From Acidobacteriota bacterium (lineage in GTDB: Bacteria; Acidobacteriota; Terriglobia; Terriglobales; Acidobacteriaceae), in assembly GCA_021851625.1 (NCBI GenBank), contig JAJZCX010000005.1:1-15629 (forward strand): 15,629 bases of DNA, written 5' to 3'. The position numbers were made by a program, and so were the translations under genes. This document shows, one piece after another, positions 1 through 6,363 of this stretch. The notes under the pieces are model-generated. The model worked only from the letters and a program-made list of their open reading frames with translations, was not told the DNA's origin and did not search any database. Numbering within the stretch: the stretch's first letter is position 1; the number at the start of each line of letters is the position of its first letter.

Positions 1-299
1 ATGGCAATAAGCGCGTCGGTTTCTGGAATGCGTCGTGTGAGCCAAGCGTCAAAGGCCAGCCCGTGCCACCAATCCGTGGTCTCCGTCCAGCGGGAGGGAT
101 ACAATCCAAAACGCGCCAAGGCAAGCGCACCCGTGTGATACCACGGAAAGGTTTCGACACATTCGCGGGGCAGGCCTTCGCGTTGGAGCCGGAACCAGGG
201 AAACGTGGAGTAGACCGTTTGCAAATGGCCGTGCCGCCGCAACTGGTGCGCCAGTTCAAAGTGATGAAAGACACCGAAGACTGCCTGCGAGACACGCAT
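1..299 (-). CDS. Glycosyltransferase, family 4-like, N-terminal part (runs off the window)
   Basis: The minus strand is open from the window edge to an ATG at 299 and encodes about 99 residues beginning MRVSQAVFGVFHHFELAHQL. This, followed by an HLQTVYSTFPWFRL segment and an REGLP segment, resembles the donor-independent N-terminal half of family 4 (GT-B fold) glycosyltransferases that build cell-surface or exopolysaccharide chains. The FHHFELAHQL stretch corresponds to the first helix after the nucleotide-fold glycine loop. The start at 299 is preferred because an AAGGG ribosome site lies about 8 bases upstream. An in-frame ATG at 362 would add 21 residues unlike the family start. The catalytic C-terminal domain is outside the window, so donor, acceptor and completeness cannot be judged. 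It is divergent from the VWFA gene. Confidence 0.72.
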   Translation of the reverse strand, partial: MRVSQAVFGVFHHFELAHQLRRHGHLQTVYSTFPWFRLQREGLPRECVETFPWYHTGALALARFGLYPSRWTETTDWWHGLAFDAWLTRRIPETDALIA

Positions 300-490
300 G
301 TGCTGTTCCCTTCGCACCCTGGCCAATTCCAAGAACCATCCTACACAGTTGGCAGGCGACATGACGCAACCAAAACCGTGGAGTTGCCCACATCCCATAC
401 AATAGGGAAGGCATAAGCAAATTGCGTACGCACGGGGATTTTTATGCGTTGTGCGCGCAAAACGTCTTTGGATTTTTTCAGGGGGTTGCG

Positions 491-1780
491 GTGAAGCTAG
501 GGACATGGGCAGTGGCAGTTCTGCTGGGCAGTGGCGCGCTGTGCGCACAACAGAATCCGACAGTGAATGCACCGAGCGCTCCCGCGCCGATTGCACCCAC
601 ACCGCAGCCGATGCTGACGGCCCCGCGATCGCTTGCGCTGCCGGGCCTACTGCAAGGCGTCACCCCGGGCCAAAGCGCACCGCCCGCGGCTAGCGACAGC
701 AATGCCAGCGCGCAGAGCACGCCAGCGCCAGCACCCAAGCCGAGCAACGTGCCGCCGCCGCAGATTCCCGTCACGGGCAAAGGCTCCTCCGAGGCTGCCT
801 TTACCTTGCGCACACGCGTGAATTTTGTATTGGTGCCCGTCATCGTCAAGGACTCCAAGGGCAATCTTGTCCCCGGCCTCACCTGGCACGATTTCAAGGT
901 ATTTGAGGATGGCGTGCAGCAGCAACTTACCTTCTTTACCGTCGATCCTTTCCCGCTTTCCGTGGCTTTTGTGCTCGACCAGAGTGTTCCCTCCGACACG
1001 ATGAAGAAGGTCAATGACGCGCTGGGAGCCTTGCAAGGAGCCTTCACTCCATACGATGAGATTTCTGTCTTCACCTACGCATCACACGTCACACAGGCCA
1101 CCGGTTTTACCGGAGCACAGAGCCAGCGGCTGACCGCCGTGCTGCAGCGCATCCAATCGCCGGGACGCGACATGCAGGTACCCGGTGGTTATGGCCCCAT
1201 GTCGGAAGGCCCGGTGATCAACGGCCACACGATCGACCCAAATGTAACGCCGATGCACAATGGCAGCTACATTCCGATCATTCCGCATGAGATTCATACG
1301 CTCAACGATGCGATTCTGGAAGCCGCCAACAACCTGGCGCAGCGCGGCAAGGGCCGTCGCCGCATCATCTACGTCATCAGCGACGGCAAGGAGCACGGCA
1401 GCACCTCTTCGTACAAAGAAGTCGTGCATTATCTGCTCACCAACCAGATCGCAGTGTATGGCACTCTGGTCGGTGATTCGGCCACGCCCGTGCTGGGCTT
1501 CCTAGACAAATTCCATCTGCCCCTGCTCGGCATCGACAACATTCTGCCCAAGTACACCACGGCCACCGGCGGGCAGTTGGATGCGGAGTTGTCGCGCAAC
1601 GGCATCGAGCGCAGCTTTGCCAAGATCGCCGAACAGGTGCGCACGGAGTACACGCTGGGCTACAACAGTCACCACTCGGTCTTTGACAGCCGCTTCCGCC
1701 AGATTGAAGTGCAGGTGCTGCGTCCGGGCCTGACCGTGGTCGCCAAGCAGGGCTACTACCCCACGGCCAGCGCACAATAA
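491..1780 (+). CDS. Secreted VWFA-domain protein of the acidobacterial type
   Basis: This 429-residue protein begins with a signal peptide (about residues 1-20, hydrophobic core AVAVLLGSGALCA), so it is exported. A Pro/Ala/Ser-rich linker follows (about 22-100). Then comes the conserved segment seen before the VWA domain in this family (VIVKDSKGNLVPGL and DFKVFEDGVQQQLTFF, about 117-149), and the VWA fold from about 156. The end (YTLGYNS, then RPGLTVVAKQGYYP) matches the VWFA-related acidobacterial family (TIGR03436). The metal site is degenerate: residues 163-167 read DQSVP rather than DxSxS, and the later site reads ISDGKEHGS. The GTG at 491 is chosen because AGGGGG lies 6 bases upstream and it starts exactly at the signal peptide. 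An upstream in-frame TTG at 422 would add 23 unlikely residues. The 191 bases separating it from the divergent glycosyltransferase hold a TACAAT box (398-403) but no convincing -35. Ligand and function are unknown; adhesion or surface protein interaction is an inference. Confidence 0.85.
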   Translation: MKLGTWAVAVLLGSGALCAQQNPTVNAPSAPAPIAPTPQPMLTAPRSLALPGLLQGVTPGQSAPPAASDSNASAQSTPAPAPKPSNVPPPQIPVTGKGSSEAAFTLRTRVNFVLVPVIVKDSKGNLVPGLTWHDFKVFEDGVQQQLTFFTVDPFPLSVAFVLDQSVPSDTMKKVNDALGALQGAFTPYDEISVFTYASHVTQATGFTGAQSQRLTAVLQRIQSPGRDMQVPGGYGPMSEGPVINGHTIDPNVTPMHNGSYIPIIPHEIHTLNDAILEAANNLAQRGKGRRRIIYVISDGKEHGSTSSYKEVVHYLLTNQIAVYGTLVGDSATPVLGFLDKFHLPLLGIDNILPKYTTATGGQLDAELSRNGIERSFAKIAEQVRTEYTLGYNSHHSVFDSRFRQIEVQVLRPGLTVVAKQGYYPTASAQ

Positions 1781-1799
1781 GCGCAGGCGAGATGGAAAC

Positions 1800-2552
1800 A
1801 TGCTGCGAAAGAATTGGACACGCGATGAGTTGATCGTAGCGTTCAATCTGTATTGCAGAATTCCATTTGGACGGATTCATAATCGAAATCCAGAGATTGT
1901 TGCGCTTGCCAAAGCATTGGGGAGAACTCCGTCTGCGCTCTCATGGAAACTCGCCAACTTCGCACGATTGGATCCTGCCCTCAAAAAGCGGGCAGTTGCT
2001 GGCGCCACCCATGGCGGCAAGCTAGAACAAGACGTCTGGGAAGAGTTCCATGGAAATTGGGAAGCGTTGGCCTATTCCAGCGAAAAACTCCGGGCCAAAC
2101 TGCTCCCGGCATCCAGTCAACCAATCGAAACGCAGAATTTCCCTGATGGCAAAGAGCGTGAAATCACAGCCAAGGCTCGGATCAATCAAGGATTCTTTCG
2201 CGCCGCCGTCTTGGCAGCCTATGACGGCAAGTGCTGCGTCACCGGGTTGGCGATTCCGGAACTGCTCAACGCGAGTCACATTCTTCCGTGGAAAGAAAGT
2301 GCTGCAAACAGAACCAACCCTCAAAATGGCCTTTGCCTGAACGCATTGCATGACCGCGCATTTGATCGTGGCCTGATGACAATCTCAGACGCCTACACGG
2401 TGCAACTCTCCAAAAGCATCCTGAAGTCCAAGAGTCTGGGCAGGCAAGCTCTGCTGTGCAAATATGCAGGAGTCAAAATTCACCTTCCCTCGCGCTTTCA
2501 TCCCCAAGCCGATTTTCTTGCGTATCATCGCAACCACATCTTTCAGCCTTGA
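1800..2552 (+). CDS. Stand-alone HNH endonuclease
   Basis: The protein has 250 residues. The C-terminal half carries a complete HNH nuclease signature: C146-x-x-T-G (CCVTGL), ASHILPW with H160, then NPQNGLCLNALHDRAFD (173-189) with the second Asn and H184. This HNH type resembles restriction-like nucleases that nick or cut DNA at a single metal ion. The N-terminal half (about 5-60; NLYCRIPFGRIHNRNPEI and GRTPSALSWKLANF) looks like a small helix-turn-helix-like DNA-binding region recurring in this family. No methyltransferase, helicase or toxin-antitoxin partner is adjacent, so a role in restriction or defence is inference. It begins 19 bases after the VWFA stop, with a purine-rich GCGAGATGGA before ATG 1800. 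Codons look less GC-rich than in the neighbours by eye, which suggests horizontal acquisition. A long inverted repeat follows its stop. Confidence 0.85.
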   Translation: MLRKNWTRDELIVAFNLYCRIPFGRIHNRNPEIVALAKALGRTPSALSWKLANFARLDPALKKRAVAGATHGGKLEQDVWEEFHGNWEALAYSSEKLRAKLLPASSQPIETQNFPDGKEREITAKARINQGFFRAAVLAAYDGKCCVTGLAIPELLNASHILPWKESAANRTNPQNGLCLNALHDRAFDRGLMTISDAYTVQLSKSILKSKSLGRQALLCKYAGVKIHLPSRFHPQADFLAYHRNHIFQP

Positions 2553-2560
2553 GAAGAGAT

Positions 2561-2610
2561 GCGCAACAACAGTACAGGCCGCGCGTAGGCGGCCTGTACT
2601 GTTGTTGCGC
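2561..2610. terminator. Perfect 22-bp inverted repeat between convergent genes, probable bidirectional terminator
   Basis: Arms 2561-2582 (beginning GCGCAACAACAG) and 2589-2610 are perfect reverse complements of 22 bp, separated by 6 bases (GCGTAG). It begins 8 bases after the HNH stop and ends 14 bases before the infC stop, the usual place for a terminator shared by convergent genes. Neither side has a true T-tract. On the minus-strand exit the sequence is only pyrimidine-rich (ATCTCTTCTC). The arm length and perfect match exceed a typical intrinsic terminator, so a REP-like or mobile palindromic element is an alternative. Confidence 0.6.
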
Positions 2611-2624
2611 GACTGCAATGGAAT

Positions 2625-3254
2625 TTACTCGGCGGCGTTTTGCAGCACGGGTTGTGCGGGGGCAGCTTCCGCTGCGACTGCGGCAGTCTCGACTGCTTTC
2701 GGAGCAGCGGGTTTTTTGGGTGCTTCCGCCTTTTTACCCGGAGCGATAATTGCGTGCAGTGTGGTGCCTTCCATGCGGGGCATGGCTTCCACGATGCCGG
2801 CTTCGCCGATGTCGAGAATCAGTCGGTTGACGATCTGATAGCCCAGCTCGCGGTGCGACATCTGGCGTCCGCGGAAGCGCAACGAGGCCTTCACCTTGTC
2901 GCCTTCGCCCAAGAAGCGGAGGGCCTGGTTCTTCTTGGTCTGATAGTCGTGCTCATCTACCGTCACGGAGAATTTGACCTCCTTGATGACGATGACCTTT
3001 TGCTTTTTGCGGGCGGCGCGGTCGCTCTTTTCTTTTTCGTAGAGGAACTTGCCGTAATCCTGAATGCGGCAGACCGGCGGCACGGCGTTGGGTGAGACCT
3101 CCACCAAATCAAGGCCGCGCTCCCGTGCGAGCTTGAGCGCCTCAAAGGGCTGCAAAATACCGAGTTGCTCGCCGTTTTCGTCAATCACGCGAATTTCGCG
3201 CGCGCGAATTCGATCGTTGATGCGAATGAATGATTTCGCCGAACGCTTATCGAT
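2625..3254 (-). CDS. infC: Translation initiation factor IF-3 (rare AUC start)
   Basis: IF-3 binds the 30S subunit, keeps 50S away and proofreads the start codon and initiator tRNA. The 209-residue product shows the N domain (RINDRIRAREIRVIDENGEQ, then DLVEVSPNAVPPVCRIQDYG), the Lys/Arg linker, and the C domain (KEVKFSVTVDEHDYQTK, then KASLRFRGRQMSHRELG, then AIIAPGKK). A 34-residue Ala/Pro/Lys tail extends past the usual end. No ATG, GTG or TTG is in frame between the mtaB stop and the conserved N domain. An ATC at 3252-3254 sits 6 bases after a GGAGG ribosome site, so initiation at AUC is the best reading. This matches the AUU-type starts that let IF-3 repress its own translation in E. coli. 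The usual partners rpmI and rplT are not downstream: the gene is followed by the inverted repeat. Confidence 0.93.
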   Translation of the reverse strand: MDKRSAKSFIRINDRIRAREIRVIDENGEQLGILQPFEALKLARERGLDLVEVSPNAVPPVCRIQDYGKFLYEKEKSDRAARKKQKVIVIKEVKFSVTVDEHDYQTKKNQALRFLGEGDKVKASLRFRGRQMSHRELGYQIVNRLILDIGEAGIVEAMPRMEGTTLHAIIAPGKKAEAPKKPAAPKAVETAAVAAEAAPAQPVLQNAAE

Positions 3255-3259
3255 GGGAC

Positions 3260-3265
3260 GCCTCC
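3260..3265 (-). promoter_or_regulatory. Ribosome binding site that sets the infC AUC start
   Basis: On the minus strand TGGAGG lies here, followed by CGTCCC and then ATC GAT AAG at 3254. The spacing is optimal for the ATC and far too long for the next isoleucine codon (ATT, codon 10), so this site decides the start. Confidence 0.7.
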
Positions 3266-3312
3266 AAAAGCAACGGTCAGGCTGGGACTGATGCGGGCTG
3301 CCGTCGATGCCA

Positions 3313-3321
3313 AGTATACCA
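3313..3321 (-). promoter_or_regulatory. Extended -10 promoter for infC
   Basis: The minus strand reads TGGTATACT, which fits an extended -10 element (TG-n-TATAAT, five of six in the hexamer). No good -35 is visible 16-18 bases upstream, which is tolerated by extended -10 promoters. It lies in the 100-base gap between mtaB and infC and would give a leader of about 50 bases. This suggests infC can be transcribed separately from mtaB. Confidence 0.45.
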
Positions 3322-3354
3322 TTTGCAGGCCCGTGGGACTGGATAGACGCAGCC

Positions 3355-4860
3355 TCAGCACGGGCCGTCGTGCGCGATGGATTCCTCGATCGGCGTTGCG
3401 GCAAGGGCCTCACCAGCCAGCGCCTGCGCCGTAACGCGCAACAGCCGGTTCGCGGGCATCTCTGCAGCAAGGCGCACAGGAATAAAGTTATCCGCGAGCG
3501 CCTCCGTTAGGCCCTGGGCACGCAGCGTGGCGTTGGTCTCCAGCGTGACCACGCTCAACGGCTGGCCGAGTAAGGACTGGCGGAAGGCGCGGCTCTTTTC
3601 CTCAATGAGAGTACGCAGCGCCAGCATCCGTTCCCGCACCGCGTCCCCAGCCACGGGAAGCTCGCGATGGAGCGCCCAAGCTGGCGTACCGGGCCGGGCA
3701 GAAAAGGGAAACAGATGCAGATAGGTGAAGGGCAGCGCGGCGATCAAGTCATAGCTCTCTTGAAATTCGGCATCGCTCTCTCCGGGAAAGCCGACCATCA
3801 CATCCGCGCCGAGGGCCGCTTGCGGTTGCATGTTGTGGATTGCCTCCACCTTGGCGGCATAGTGCCAGGGCCGATAGCGGCGGTGCATGCGGCGCAGCAC
3901 GGCGTCGCTGCCCGATTGCAGCGGCAGATGCGCGTGCCGCGCTAGCCTCGGATGCGCTCCCTGTGCGTGACGTGCGAACAAAGCCAGCAACGCTGCGCTC
4001 CAATCCATCGGCTCCACGGAACTGATGCGCAGGCGCGGCAGAGTGGTCTCGTCCAAAATTGCCGCGACCAAATCGGCGAAGTCATCGACAGGATGCAGAT
4101 CGCGCCCCCAACGACCGAGGTTGATGCCGGTGAGCACCATCTCCACGCCGCCTGCACCAGCAAAGCTGCGCACGGCGCGCAACACCTCCGTACGCGGCAG
4201 GGAACGGCTCGACCCGCGCGTCTCTGGGATCACGCAGAAGGTGCAGCGATTGCCGCAGCCCTCTTGAATCTTCAAGCTGGGTCGGGTGCGCCCCACGCGC
4301 GGATGCCACGCGGAGTCTTCCACCGCAACGCCGGACCAAAAGGGATGGTCTCCGGCGGCGGGCGCAGCATCGCTCAAGAAGCTGTGCGCGAAGATCGGCG
4401 CGTGCAGACCACCCGCACCCACAACACTTGCCGCAGTGGGAGCAGCGGCAATCACCGCGAGCGGAACAAAGTTCGCCAATGCGATGGGATATTGTCCCGC
4501 AGGCACGCTTGGCGTGGCGGCCCATCCCTGCGTGGCGATGGTGGCCGCGTGCTGCTTGTGGCTGTTGCCAACGACTGCGGAAACACCGGGGAGAGCGGCC
4601 AACTCCTGCGGCGCACGTTGCGCGTAACAGCCAGTGACAACGATGCGTGTTCCCGCCCGCCCGCGCTGCACTTTACGAATGTAGGCGCGCGCGTCGCGGT
4701 CGGCTTCCGCCGTCACGGTGCAAGTGTTCACGATGACCACGTCGGCCTCGCCCGGCGCATGCGCACGGCAGAGTCCCTGCTGCTCCAGTGCGTTGGCGAT
4801 TGTGTCGCCGTCGGCCTGGCTGGTGCGGCAGCCGAAGTTTTCCACGTGGTATCCTGCCAT
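3355..4860 (-). CDS. mtaB: tRNA t6A37 methylthiotransferase MtaB (radical SAM)
   Basis: This cytosolic enzyme would convert t6A37 to ms2t6A37 in tRNAs that read ANN codons, using two 4Fe-4S clusters and S-adenosylmethionine. In the 501-residue product the N-terminal domain supplies C11 (FGCRTSQADGD), C47 (NTCTVT) and C78 (GCYAQ). The radical SAM cluster motif is C202, C206, C209 (CGNRCTFC), and a TRAM-like segment forms the C terminus. FGCRxSQADGD points to the MtaB branch rather than MiaB, though the paralogue assignment is by motif only. Residues about 111-190 form an Ala-rich, low-conservation insertion that makes the protein longer than the roughly 450 residues usual for the family. The ATG at 4860 starts directly at the conserved domain; upstream open frame lacks family similarity. 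It is divergent from the response regulator gene and lies 100 bases upstream of infC on the same strand. Confidence 0.9.
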   Translation of the reverse strand: MAGYHVENFGCRTSQADGDTIANALEQQGLCRAHAPGEADVVIVNTCTVTAEADRDARAYIRKVQRGRAGTRIVVTGCYAQRAPQELAALPGVSAVVGNSHKQHAATIATQGWAATPSVPAGQYPIALANFVPLAVIAAAPTAASVVGAGGLHAPIFAHSFLSDAAPAAGDHPFWSGVAVEDSAWHPRVGRTRPSLKIQEGCGNRCTFCVIPETRGSSRSLPRTEVLRAVRSFAGAGGVEMVLTGINLGRWGRDLHPVDDFADLVAAILDETTLPRLRISSVEPMDWSAALLALFARHAQGAHPRLARHAHLPLQSGSDAVLRRMHRRYRPWHYAAKVEAIHNMQPQAALGADVMVGFPGESDAEFQESYDLIAALPFTYLHLFPFSARPGTPAWALHRELPVAGDAVRERMLALRTLIEEKSRAFRQSLLGQPLSVVTLETNATLRAQGLTEALADNFIPVRLAAEMPANRLLRVTAQALAGEALAATPIEESIAHDGPC

Positions 4861-4881
4861 GTCGTCAGTGTAGCAACGCAG

Positions 4882-4909
4882 GCGCAGCGAAAAATTTCGC
4901 ACACTGCGC
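4882..4909. promoter_or_regulatory. Nested dyad between mtaB and the response regulator gene, candidate operator
   Basis: The core 4887-4900 reads GCGAAAAATTTCGC, two 6-bp arms around AA. It is flanked by GCGCA (4882-4886) and TGCGC (4905-4909), which are also complementary. It sits near the middle of the 76-base divergent intergenic region, where a shared operator would be expected. No regulator is identified, and a chance dyad cannot be excluded. Confidence 0.35.
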
Positions 4910-4936
4910 GCAGTCGGGCAGTCGGAGGTCTTCAAG

Positions 4937-5458
4937 ATGCCAGCCATGCAGCGCCGCATACTTCTCGTGGATGATGAGGTCGCCATTCTGCTGGCGCTCA
5001 AGGCCATTTTGGAGATCAACGGCTTTGCCGTGGAGACGGCGGCCAGCGTGCGTGAGGCGAAAGCCAAGCTGCGCACCGCTACCTTTCACATGGTCATCTC
5101 CGATTTGCACATGGAGGACGATGCCTCTGGACTGGAAGTGCTGCGCGCCGCAAAAAAATCTGCGCATCCGCCCGCCGTTGCGCTGTTGACCGCCTATCCC
5201 GAAGCAGAAGAGGATTTGCGCAACGAAGGTGCCGACCAGATGCTGGTCAAGCCCATGAACACACGCGATCTGCTGCGGCAGATTGAGGTCATGCTGGTGC
5301 AGCATCAGGATGGACAAACGCACGCGGGCCATGTGCCTGCCTTGGCCGCCAGTGCGAAGACGCGAACCCAGACGCAGGCCAAGACGCGGACGCCAGCCAC
5401 ACGCAAGGGCCAGGGCCGCGTTACGCCGCGCAAATCCTCGGCTGCACAAGCTCGCTAA
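4937..5458 (+). CDS. Single-domain response regulator with basic C-terminal tail
   Basis: The 173-residue protein is one receiver domain (about 6-120) with all switch residues: acidic pair D12/D13 in LLVDDE, phospho-acceptor D56 in ISDLHME, T85 in LLTAYP and K105 in VKPM. Phosphorylation by a histidine kinase is therefore expected. There is no recognisable DNA-binding or enzyme output domain. After about residue 125 the chain becomes a low-complexity tail rich in Thr, Lys, Arg, Ala and Gln (for example KTRTQTQAKTRTPATRKG), probably disordered and strongly basic. No kinase gene is nearby, so it is an orphan. The ATG at 4937 has a GGAGG 8 bases upstream; ATG 4946 is a weaker alternative. A U-tract terminator follows. 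It could signal through protein contact, or the tail could bind nucleic acid; both are inferences. Confidence 0.85.
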   Translation: MPAMQRRILLVDDEVAILLALKAILEINGFAVETAASVREAKAKLRTATFHMVISDLHMEDDASGLEVLRAAKKSAHPPAVALLTAYPEAEEDLRNEGADQMLVKPMNTRDLLRQIEVMLVQHQDGQTHAGHVPALAASAKTRTQTQAKTRTPATRKGQGRVTPRKSSAAQAR

Positions 5459-5487
5459 TTTTCTCTCAACCTGCTTGCCAAGTCCGT

Positions 5488-5522
5488 ACCGAGCGGGTTA
5501 CTCTCGCCGTGCGGTTTTTTTT
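5488..5522 (+). terminator. Rho-independent terminator after the response regulator gene
   Basis: An imperfect stem pairs ACCG-AGCGG with CCGTGCGGT (one mismatch and one wobble) around a loop ending CTCTCG. Eight consecutive T bases follow directly (5515-5522). It starts 30 bases after the stop codon and separates the response regulator from the zinc-ribbon gene. Confidence 0.6.
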
Positions 5523-5583
5523 GATCCTCTTGTACGCCTGCCTCAGGTTGCTCCCATTCCATGCGCTGAGGTAGTTTCAGGAT

Positions 5584-6270
5584 ATGGATCCGCTTTGTCA
5601 TCGCTGTGGAGATACCTTGGCGCGCGACGCAGCCTTTTGCGCGCAATGCGGCTCGCCACAATTGCGCTATACCGCGCAGGAAACCGATTTTCTTCCCGGC
5701 GCCAATGGCGAGGCCAGCCCCGCGCCGCAGGCGCAATCCATGCAAGGCAGTGGCGTGCTTTGGAAGCCAGCCATCCGCATTGCGCTCTGGGTCTCGCTGG
5801 GCGCGGGCGTACTCTCCGCAGTGTTGGCCGCGGCCAGCCTGCTTTGGATCATCGGCGGCGCAATTCTTGTCATCACGCTCTATCGCCGCTCCGTTCCCGG
5901 AGTGATGCTCCAGCCCAGTCAAGGCGCACGCATCGGCCTGCTGACGGGCACGATGACCGCTGCCGCTGCCATGGCCGGAAACACGCTGCTGCTGGTCACG
6001 CAACGCTTTGGCCTGCACCAGGGCAACCTGCTGGACGCTACCCTGAACAGCGCGATGCAACAAGCACTGGCCCGCGCAGCCACCGGGGCTGAAGCACAGG
6101 CGCAGATGGCCTCCACTCTGGCATTTTTGCTTTCACCGGAGGGACGCGCTGGCATGGTGCTGCTCGGCATGGGCTTCATCGCCTTCGTGATTCTGCTGCT
6201 CTCCGTGGTGGGCGGCGTGTTGGGCGTACAGATGTACCGCAACGGCAGCAAGCCGCAACCTACAGCGTAA
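5584..6270 (+). CDS. Zinc-ribbon membrane protein of unknown function
   Basis: The 228-residue protein starts with a short zinc ribbon, two CxxC pairs at C5/C8 (CHRCG) and C19/C22 (CAQCG), likely binding one zinc ion in the cytoplasm. A Pro/Ala linker (about 35-55) leads to about four hydrophobic segments at roughly 63-84, 86-101, 116-138 and 190-215. The loop 140-188 is Ala/Gln-rich and probably helical. Proteins with an N-terminal zinc ribbon and a few membrane helices are common in acidobacteria and mostly uncharacterised; I recognise no catalytic motif. GAGG about 12 bases upstream and AGGA directly before ATG 5584 are the only ribosome-site candidates. The upstream terminator makes it a separate transcription unit, and it lies 93 bases before pyrR. 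Confidence 0.75.
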   Translation: MDPLCHRCGDTLARDAAFCAQCGSPQLRYTAQETDFLPGANGEASPAPQAQSMQGSGVLWKPAIRIALWVSLGAGVLSAVLAAASLLWIIGGAILVITLYRRSVPGVMLQPSQGARIGLLTGTMTAAAAMAGNTLLLVTQRFGLHQGNLLDATLNSAMQQALARAATGAEAQAQMASTLAFLLSPEGRAGMVLLGMGFIAFVILLLSVVGGVLGVQMYRNGSKPQPTA

Positions 6271-6293
6271 TTCGCAGCAAAAATCTGTTCCGG

Positions 6294-6338
6294 GCAAGCG
6301 CGTATTCCCTATCTGCGCAGCGCGCTTGCTCCGCGCGC
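6294..6338 (+). promoter_or_regulatory. Candidate pyr leader with two mutually exclusive hairpins
   Basis: GCAAGCGCG at 6294-6302 pairs perfectly with CGCGCTTGC at 6321-6329 (9 bp, 18-base loop). The second arm also overlaps a competing hairpin, GCGCGC at 6320-6325 with GCGCGC at 6333-6338 (7-base loop), which ends 25 bases before the pyrR ATG. Overlapping alternative stems are what an attenuator or translational switch would show. I do not see the classical PyrR-binding loop consensus of Bacillus nor a U-tract, so regulation by PyrR here is inference. Confidence 0.35.
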
Positions 6339-6363
6339 CTTCGGCTCGTATCATCAAGCAGGA

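Noticed and set aside
63..416. Plus-strand open frame of 117 residues at the left edge
   Set aside because: It lies antisense to the glycosyltransferase fragment, which has clear family-like sequence; the plus frame has none.
3255..3470. N-terminal extension of IF3 to TTG 3470
   Set aside because: It would overlap the end of mtaB, its residues are Arg-rich shadow sequence, and it ignores the strong ribosome site before ATC 3254.
3952..4974. 340-residue plus-strand open frame
   Set aside because: Antisense of mtaB, whose cysteine motifs are all intact; no domain or ribosome site supports the plus frame.
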